From Perkinsus marinus ATCC 50983 (taxonomy: Eukaryota; Perkinsozoa; Perkinsida; Perkinsidae), in NCBI RefSeq assembly GCF_000006405.1, contig NW_003202153.1, positions 145,187-209,186 on the forward strand: a stretch of DNA of 64,000 nucleotides, given 5' to 3'. A program made the translations under genes and the position numbers. The notes beneath the pieces were generated by a model that was not told the origin of the DNA, did not search any database, and worked only from the letters and a program-made list of their open reading frames with translations. Position 1 is the stretch's first letter. Each line of letters starts with the position of its first letter. Below are positions 57,101 through 64,000 of this stretch, piece after piece.

Positions 57101-57400
57101 TTCGGCGCACTGCCCGCTCCTCTCGTTGCGGACATGCGATCGTCACTAAGTGTCATGAGTGCTCAAGCAGAGGAGAGCATATGTGACGGGGTAGAAGCTT
57201 TAAAGGGGTGAGTTTTGACCGACCCTTCGCACGAATCAAGCATGCAGACTGCTCGGGAATGGGAGAATCGATGAAAGAGTACAGCTGCCGCCAGGCCCCA
57301 ATCATTGAGTAGTCTTGGACTCTTTATTTCATTCTCGATAGATCGATCGTGTTCTTGAGTCCTGGTGGCAGAAAACCAGTGTGTTAGCGAATCCAAGCGA
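54190..57400 (+). CDS. intron-rich coiled-coil gene or genes, structure unresolved
   Basis: The ATG at 54190 opens MAAVITDGPRDADDDDWRDF, which joins across a short GT-AG intron (ending 54330) to DRVTHDVRDPELIEILFVDV. Further helical, charged segments on the plus strand look like exons: ENLPRLEELIEKA (about 54565), ERLAGLIHDSADDDRASMHS (about 55190), DSRWRRLRVCIDSMKHVETA (about 55285), HDKLECLRDRLEHITMELKL (about 56305) and KRLRELDQLLWKAEVDIENV (about 56880). They resemble coiled-coil exons of a cytoskeletal or tethering protein. I could not build one continuous product, so this may be two genes; the right boundary is approximate. Confidence 0.3.
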
Positions 57401-58248
57401 TTCGGTTGTCTAGAAGCAAGCGAACATCAGCAGAGTAGATGGTGTGACGCGAATCTGTGAAATGGTGCATGGAGGAGGATGTTCATTAGCCGTCCACAAA
57501 TTTGGCCATAGACGACACGTCGAGACACGTCGGATTCGACGACGGTCGGCCATGGTGGGTTTCCCATGCTGTATACCGCTTCTCTCATCATCAGTGTCGG
57601 CCAACCGGCATTGCTGGCGAACTTTAGGTCGCCACAGCGCAGGGCGATACGCGGGCCAGCGTAGATTGGAAATCGCTTGGTAGCTTGCCATCATCTCGCA
57701 AGACTAGCAAGATAGCCCTTATCACTGCTCACAGCCCTGTGGCGACGAAAGTAGAGGTAGGTATCCGTAAATAGGACGAGTAGCTCGTGACGAAGTTGGT
57801 CTTAAAACCAGTTTCAACTCATAATGTGTTTCTGAACCACTGTTTCACACTCCATGTATGCATCCTTCTCACTAGTAAGTTCTGTACAGGGGAGGACTCC
57901 TCGCTCCTGCGTTATATCTACCCTACCCATTCTAGCACAGCATCGGCCTCGCTTCATTGTCTTACAGATCCCCAGGGACTGAACTCGAGAATATCGGAAA
58001 TTAAGAGCCGTACGGCCTGAATACCGGAGAGAGAATAAATTGAAATATGGGAACAAAGGGAATAAATGAGTAATAAATGATTAATGACCCCGGAAGGGAG
58101 CTGGAGTTACACGACTAGCCAATGAGTGTAAATAATACGCAGTTATAGCAACTGATGCAGACGGTTTGCACTGAGCGGAATGACCACGCTCTCAGCTTAC
58201 CAGGCTATCGACCTCACACTCCTGTTTTGCTCATGAGCTTGGCCGTAA
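57401..58248. other. spacer before P450 copy B
   Basis: Short overlapping frames on both strands and no recognised gene. Confidence 0.45.
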
Positions 58249-60345
58249 CTAAACGAATGTTCCCTCGGAATTCTGCCTCTTAGACATCGAGACTTCGAAA
58301 TTTGCTGGCTGGAAGGACAACGTGGTTTTCATTTCGACTGAAGATATGCTGGATGTATGCTTGAAGTTATCGAAATGTCGTAATATCATAGCCAAGATGA
58401 GGATTGCTTCTCTCATTGCCAAATTCGAACCGGGACATCGTCGAGGTCCCGCACCGAAAGCCAATGAGCGTTCCTGAGCTCGGGCTCGGTCAAAACATCC
58501 ATCAGAACTCAACCAACGTTCCGGACTAAGGAGGAGCTCATATTTAGTCATGGAGACGGCAAGGTTTGGATAGAGCTCACCTGTAGCAGGTACCTCCCTC
58601 AGCATCGCTCCTCATCTGCTTGCGTGTTAATGTCACAATCCAAGTTCCGATCGGTATCGTATGTCCACGTACTGACATCTCGGCTGTGGTCTCGTGAATG
58701 AGCAATGGAATTGGGGGTTGTAGCTGAGGAGCGGATAGAAAATTCGATGATGAGGAGATCCTACTCGCAAAGCCTCAAAAATGCAACTTTCCACGAAGGG
58801 TAGTCTCTCGAGGTCGTCGTCGGTTTCCGGATCGCGGCCTAGGGTGTCCACCTCGGCTCGAGCTCTCGCCTGGACATCAGGGTAGAGGCAGAAGTAATAG
58901 AGGCACCAAGCGAGAGTAGCCGATGTGGTCTCACTGCCGGCGAAGAAGAACCTTTGCCATGTATTGGTACAAGCACATCCGAAACCTCGCCCAGTTTACG
59001 TGACAAAATTGCCTTCAAGCTCGTGCTTTCCAAGATGGAGGAGCTTGCTGAGCAGATCATTTCGTCTTGATTGATCTCCTTCAGCCCTCCGCTGCTCGGC
59101 GAGATCATCTGCCAAGTCGTTCAAGCGTTGGATGCTTGCGTAGAACTGAGAGGGCGAAAAACCGATGGTCAATGTCATCCTGAGGTGCTGAAGAGCACTT
59201 TTCTTATGGTGGGATTCAAGTTCCATGGGAAATGGTTCCTAGTGATAGAAGGGCATAGTGCACTGAAATCCAGTACGTAAATAGCACCATCAATGAAGTT
59301 GAAGATCGACTCGGCAATCACCTTGGTGCCGGAGGGCAATGTTATACCTAAGAGGAGATATAACGTGATCATAATGACAATATAACTGTAGACAGCAAGC
59401 ACAACTGTGACGAGTTGGACAACTAATTCCGACTCTGGCTGTGGCAAGTAGCTGTGGCAGTCAGCCTCGTCGAGGCCGGAGTCTCACCGTCGGGGTTGAG
59501 GAAGTAGAAATCCATACCGTATGCAGTGAGACATAGAATATCGAGCGAACACATCATGAACCATCTGGTCGGCTCCCACACAATTCTACCATCACAAGCT
59601 AAACCTTGCAGTTGCCGGACCTGGGTGCGATCTCATAGGACAGCGGAGCGATGGCGGACTCACTAGTCTCTTGCCGACGACAGCCATCGCCGGCACCGTC
59701 TGTGCGGTGCTCTTGTAATCCAACGCCGGGGCTGCAAGTCTTCTGTTGCGTCTCCACTCCTTCCCTTCCGAAGTGAGCACACCATATATGGGTAACAGCT
59801 TGTCCTTGTTGAAAGACCTCATGAGATTGTGGGGACGCTCTCTCAGAACTTCCCTAACCGACTGCGAATCCGCCAAGATGACCGCTTCGTTGCCCATAAT
59901 TCTGTAATGGGTATTCTTGGTGACCACCGACTTTGGGTTGAACGGATCACCTTATTGCGAACGCATCGCCATACGTATCGGCCAGGACCTCGAGTCCGTA
60001 GAGGAACTGCTCAGATGACTTCGGAACGAATCCCAAGTAGGGGATACGCTGAAAGGAGGCATTCCACGATCATGAGAGGCTTCCGATTGGAACAACATTA
60101 AGGATATCCATAATGGCAATAGCCGCGGTCGGAGCCGAGAGGACAGCTACACTCACCCCAGTAGTTCCACCCAGCTTGTCGACGAGCGATACTCGACGTC
60201 TGCGTCGCTTGATGGCCCGATAGGAGCATATGGCGGCTACCACAGCTATCCCAGAGGCAGTGACGCCGATAGAGCGGCGATGGTTGACCCATAATGCAGC
60301 AGCCTTATTGGGGAGTTCGCGAAGGATATCAACAATCGAGTCCAT
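58249..60345 (-). CDS. cytochrome P450 monooxygenase, copy B
   Basis: Paralog of the gene at 17345-19651, in the opposite orientation. It starts MDSIVDILRELPNKAAALWV with the same membrane anchor and KRRRRR, and the same intron positions. Landmarks: RIPYLGFVPKSSEQFLYGLE, W-x-x-x-R in EWRRNRRLAAPAL, a KRLV/VRQLQGLACDGR junction over a 43-nt intron nearly identical to that of copy A, an I-helix with AGSETTSATLAW (about 58935), the K-helix CIFEALR, and the heme loop FGAGPRRCPGSNLAMREA (about 58470-58415) with the intact F-x-x-G-x-R-x-C-x-G consensus. The intron after NPDG (about 59345-59485) is roughly 140 nt against 44 nt in copy A. The spliced frame appears intact. Likely an ER-bound monooxygenase of unknown substrate. 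Confidence 0.85.
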
Positions 60346-60973
60346 GACTGCAGTTCAGAGGCGGTTGCAGAAGGAATAACAGACGTAGGAATCGTGCGCG
60401 CTTGGCGAGTGAGGCAGATCGCCGATTGGGAATCGAGTCGGCGTGACGCCGTCGTGAAAAAGACGCGTGGCTCATTCCGTGAACTTGGGTGGATGTAGTG
60501 ATCAGAGCGTCGCTTGTTACGTCAGTTGTGAGACATTTACGCTAATAGACAAGGTCAATTGCAGTCGCCGAAATGACGGTTCCTTACCGATCCTGTGAAA
60601 GATTATTGGCGACCTTTATGGTGGCGTTCATGGGCCGCCGCGTTGGTATTCGACACATAGCTATAGTGACGCTCAGACGATTCGGCTCATTTCTCACCTG
60701 GCTTCCCTCGATAGTAGTTTTGCCTCGGCCTGCGGCTGTGAACTTCATTCTCATTATCCGTGTACACATTGAGCGCTACGCTCTCTCAAGTATGGTTGAA
60801 ACTGAAATCCTGTAACCAGAGATTGGTCTAGAAATGTGTGAATCCGCATGTTGATGCGTGCGTATGGCGCGTGCTAAAGTATCGTCCGAGCAGTTTTACG
60901 GGAGATAGGAGATTGATTCGATGACGCGGGTTCTAAGATCTTCGCCTATTAGTGGTACAGTAATGCTGCATTA

Positions 60974-61030
60974 CCATGAAACACGTCATGCCCATGCATT
61001 ACTAATGCATGGGCATGACGTGTTCCATGG
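60974..61030. repeat. 28-bp near-perfect hairpin
   Basis: Arms 60974-61001 and 61003-61030 are inverted copies with one mismatch in 28 and a one-base spacer. The core is GTCATGCCCATGCATTA. A further CCATGGTTACCATGG palindrome abuts its right end. Confidence 0.95.
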
Positions 61031-61463
61031 TTACCATGGAACACACCATGGCATGGTATATGCGAACTCACGCTCTGGTGTAATGAATTTTATATTTTCG
61101 TTTTTTTTTATTTTTGAGCGAGAGAGAGAGAGCTCCATTAACCTAGAGCATCCATCTCATGCTGGAGACTCCAACGCTCCACCCTTGAATGTTGTAGATG
61201 ACCTGTGTTCGATACATGGCTCAAGTGTTATAACTCTGTTGGTGTTGACAACACCGTGTTGTTCAGTTCATACTGATCGGGTTTGTAATGTGGAAAATGA
61301 TGTATGAGGAGGTGGTAATATATAGGCAGTGATACACGGAAGATAATATGCTAGTAGCATAATGCTACACAAACACACTCCATTGACATCGTGTGATACA
61401 TCGTTACTGAATATTCTCGAGAAGTTTGAGTTACACAATTCTCGTAACGGATTCTACACTTGT

Positions 61464-61513
61464 GCGGTTGTCAACCGCAACCGGTTCAATTCAACCGCCG
61501 GTTGAATTGAACC
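61464..61513. repeat. two adjacent perfect palindromes
   Basis: GCGGTTG-T-CAACCGC is followed by GGTTCAATTCAACC (61483-61496) and its perfect inverse (61500-61513) around a 3-nt spacer. Both are built on a CGGTT/AACCG theme, which also appears near 20487-20517. Confidence 0.9.
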
Positions 61514-63004
61514 CCATATTGCGGTTTCGTTCGAGCCGGATGGCTCGCAGAGACCGCCTTCTTTCCCCCTCACTAAAACAACTTTTGGCGGATAGATCCG
61601 CGACTCACGGGCCGCGAACATTCGTCATTGGAAACTTTTCTGCCACATGCTAGCTAACGAACTCTCTGAAGAGGTTTAAAATAGTGTATGTGATGGGACA
61701 TACCGTATGTGAGTTGATCACTGAGGAGTAACTGAAATTTCCCGACTGAGGCCGATTCCCTCACTTTTTTGGCAGCAGGTCCAGCAGGTCCCTCACTTTT
61801 TCGGACCTCGGCTCACGCCTTTTGTCGGAATCGTCTCCGGTCCTGGCTCACGAGCCGCGGGTTACAGTTCGGCGGTTCGGTCGGGCCCTGTGCTGCGCTC
61901 AGCCGAGTATCGTGGTTGCAGGGAATGTGCATAGTGAAAACAGTACGCCACATCTCTCGACGAACGGCACACGTCTAACCATTATCGTCAGACACCAGTC
62001 ATATTCATCAGCGCTTGCACGCATGCGCATAGCAAGTGTCCGTGCCATAATTGGGGGTCAACATCAGGGTGGATGAGGTGGCGCGCCGTTAACTTAACGT
62101 GTCATTTGTGTCTCGGCTTTTGTCAGAACCCGGCGCTCATCAATATAGAACCGAGCTCTCTGGCGTCGTTCATTTCTCGACTTCTATAGTTCTGGAGAGG
62201 CCTGGGGAGGCTTCGCCTTCTGACTCTCCCACCGTGGCTGAGAATTCCGGCTAGAAGTTCCAGCCTGGAACTCCCCACTGGGGAGTTCTCGCCTGCCCCA
62301 CAAGCGAGGATCGCTAATCTATGCATCATGAAGCTCATCCACAGACCCCAACCGCATGCGCCCTGTCCCGCCCCAGCACAGGAGTGGGGGCAGAAGCGAG
62401 CACTGCTATATTTATCCGGGATCCGGGTGAGTATAATTCCCCGATCAGACGATGACTCAGCATCCTATGCTATCGAGTAGGATGGTTGGTGCACGGGCGG
62501 GCATCCAAGAAGCTGTGCAGTTGAGAATTGGCTCGCTGCCTACCTTTTTCCGATGCTCACCACATCCAGGAGACGATACACTTGATGTGGGCAGCCCACA
62601 GTGGGCCATCGGATGGTCAGCAACTGGTGGCATCTATTGAGGATAGTCACCATCATCAATAGTTGAGCTCCGCGCGAGAATCACATCACGAACCAGACGA
62701 TTCACTCAAGACGGGGAGAACAATGCCCGAATTATTCCCAAGCACACGACCAACTGATCTTCAGTATCGACCCAAGAACTCCTGGGCGACAAAAAGAAAG
62801 CCTTCCGACAGCCATGGGGGGAGGGGGGAAGATGACCATGGTCCGACCTCATCGCAGCGAAGTTTGCGTTTGTTCATACTCGCTCGCCGTTATTCGAGCG
62901 ACTCCATCAATTCCAGTAATCCCCGTTTGCGCTGAATGGATTTCCTAGACGAAATTACCATTCCTTGGTGCTACTCGTTTCAGTTTACCTTGTAAATCCG
63001 GAAT

Positions 63005-63888
63005 ATGAGGAACCTCAGCAAAGTCTTCATATTCTGCATGGTTGATATAGCCTACGGTAGCGTATCAGAACCAGAACTTCGACCTATGCAATGGCTCTAC
63101 GGAGCGACTGTCACCAACAAGAACCGCTATTATATCGAGCCGTTCCGCAGGCCAGTTCTGCATGAAATGAGCGATTTTAAGATAGGGGTAGCTAATGGGG
63201 TAAAATGCGAACCCTTGAAGCAGCTGAGCAGCGAGCCCGAGAGTACCCCGATCGTTGGGGGGCGGTTTGTTTATGCAATGAAGGAACGGATAATACGCAA
63301 AGAAACTACCGCGCGACGATCAACGCCCAAGACTTTAGCAAGAAGTGCTTCTCCTCAATCGATCCGCCTCGATCAGCCGTCCTGACTGAACTGAACGAGA
63401 TCTGCGAATCGTGGGGGTTCAAAATCCTTACCACTTCTGATGCCTCGCAGATCGAGGATGGTACATACTCGGGCAAGCAACAATACGGCAAAAGCCTGAA
63501 GACTAATGTGACAGGCGGACGAATTAATGACTTAACGTCGGGAAATCATGCGAACGTGAATAAAGAAATACACAAGTTGTCATATTTCGGAGTTGGCCAC
63601 GTCATATCGGTGACGTACCACGACCAAAGAGATGAATCTAATCTCAAGGATCATACCCTCATCTTGGAGCCGGAATCAAGGCATCTATTTCTGGAATCCT
63701 ATGAAATCACGAGAAAAAATCTGCATACCTGGGATAGTGACGGTTCTGATAGGTATGATGATGACGACGACGACGAAGAAGCTGGCCGTTTGAGGAGTGG
63801 ACGAGGCTGGTGGAAAGGCCTCCGTGAGTCTTTCCAGAAGAAGAAGAAAGTACTTCAGAAGGTCTTACACCCATACAAAAAGTTCTAG
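63005..63888 (+). pseudogene. secreted-type protein family member 2, frame-broken
   Basis: Paralog of the minus-strand gene at 23688-24638. It starts MRNLSKVFIFCMVDIAYGSV, a plausible signal peptide, then RPMQWLYG, RYYIEPFRRPV and a DFKIGVANG block in the first frame. Near 63275-63290 similarity to the paralog moves to the next frame (EGTDNTQRNYRATINAQDFS), continuing through VLTELNEICESWGFKILTTS, DGTYSGKQQYGKSLKTN and HTLILEPESRHLFLES to an Asp-rich stretch and a basic tail (stop at 63886-63888). No GT-AG intron fits the switch, so a one-base loss (or a sequencing error) is likely. If the error is in the assembly, the gene is intact. Confidence 0.55.
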
Positions 63889-64000
63889 TTCGGCTAGGGA
63901 TCCTTCCCGTGTGATGTGATTTGAAAATGTTGTGATGTGACTTGAAGGTGTTGTGATGTGATGCATAATCTTCGGAGTTCATAGTACTCCACACATGACG
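63889..64000. other. right end with short tandem repeats
   Basis: Three imperfect copies of a GTTGTGATGTGA-type unit of about 22 bp lie at about 63915-63965, the last sequence-level feature before the window ends. Confidence 0.6.

Larger units (their letters stand above)
60346..63004. other. palindrome-rich intergenic region
   Basis: No gene is supported. It contains the large hairpin at 60974-61030, a (GA)n tract near 61116-61130, the paired palindromes at 61464-61513, a repeated TCCCTCACTTTTTYGG near 61760 and 61790, a GTGGCGCGCC motif near 62078, and a palindrome GAACTCCCCACTGGGGAGTTC near 62268. Confidence 0.5.

Noticed and set aside
17345-63888. A simple large inverted duplication linking the P450 and secreted-family pairs
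   Set aside because: In the left block the two genes converge; in the right block they diverge, and the intervening genes differ, so one inverted duplication does not explain both pairs.

Overview
This is a nuclear contig from a protist, most likely an alveolate close to Perkinsus. That placement is inference: it rests on intron-dense genes with very short GT-AG introns (mostly 43-110 nt, one of 34 nt), balanced base composition, TAA, TAG and TGA all used as stops, gene-family content, and lineage-restricted secreted or cytosolic paralog families. There is one 100-N assembly gap (787-886) and no sign of bacterial or organellar DNA.

Layout, left to right. A CCCH zinc-finger gene (1932-2882) is followed by a plus-strand run of housekeeping genes: Notchless/NLE1 (ribosome assembly, 4004-7961), a SWIB-domain protein (8333-8968), N-myristoyltransferase (9277-11392), a TOM22-type mitochondrial import receptor (11570-12027) and a cullin-3-type ubiquitin ligase scaffold (12199-16516). 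Next come a cytochrome P450 (17345-19651), an intronless amino acid transporter (21274-22593) and a minus-strand secreted-type protein (23688-24638). The minus strand then carries PWP2 (25215-29519) and exportin-T (29643-33933). From 35 to 47 kb lie a syntaxin-6-like SNARE (35434-37695), a multi-pass membrane protein, a small secreted protein, several coiled-coil or low-complexity genes of unknown function, MTFP1 (46804-47405) and ribosomal protein eL29 on the minus strand (47609-47893). From 48 to 53.5 kb there are three tandem intronless paralogs of an unrecognised family of about 370-384 aa, interleaved with two minisatellite arrays. The right end holds unresolved coiled-coil exons (54-57 kb), a second P450 on the minus strand (58249-60345), a palindrome-rich spacer and a frame-broken second member of the secreted family (63005-63888).

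The most striking feature is in NLE1. A 1256-bp GATC-rich element (6094-7349), with 26-bp perfect terminal inverted repeats and a short CAG duplication, sits inside a WD40-repeat codon. Exact removal of the element plus one duplicate copy restores the conserved reading frame, but no GT-AG pair does so. This is the signature of a transposon-derived, non-canonically spliced intron (introner) or of a very recent insertion. Other unusual structure: the two P450 genes are patchworks of near-identical (including intronic) and strongly diverged blocks; one syntaxin intron carries fragments of two other genes from this window, and another carries a pair of MITE-like elements; two minisatellites with a shared core lie just upstream of members of the same paralog family; and a near-palindromic GTGGCGCGCGA motif recurs, at least three times inside introns.

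The housekeeping genes do not form one pathway. NLE1, PWP2 and eL29 all serve ribosome production, NMT, TOM22 and MTFP1 serve membranes and mitochondria, and exportin-T moves tRNA. They look like dispersed, individually transcribed eukaryotic genes rather than an operon. Gene structures were worked out by eye from protein-family similarity and splice-site phase; exon ends in unrecognised genes are uncertain.
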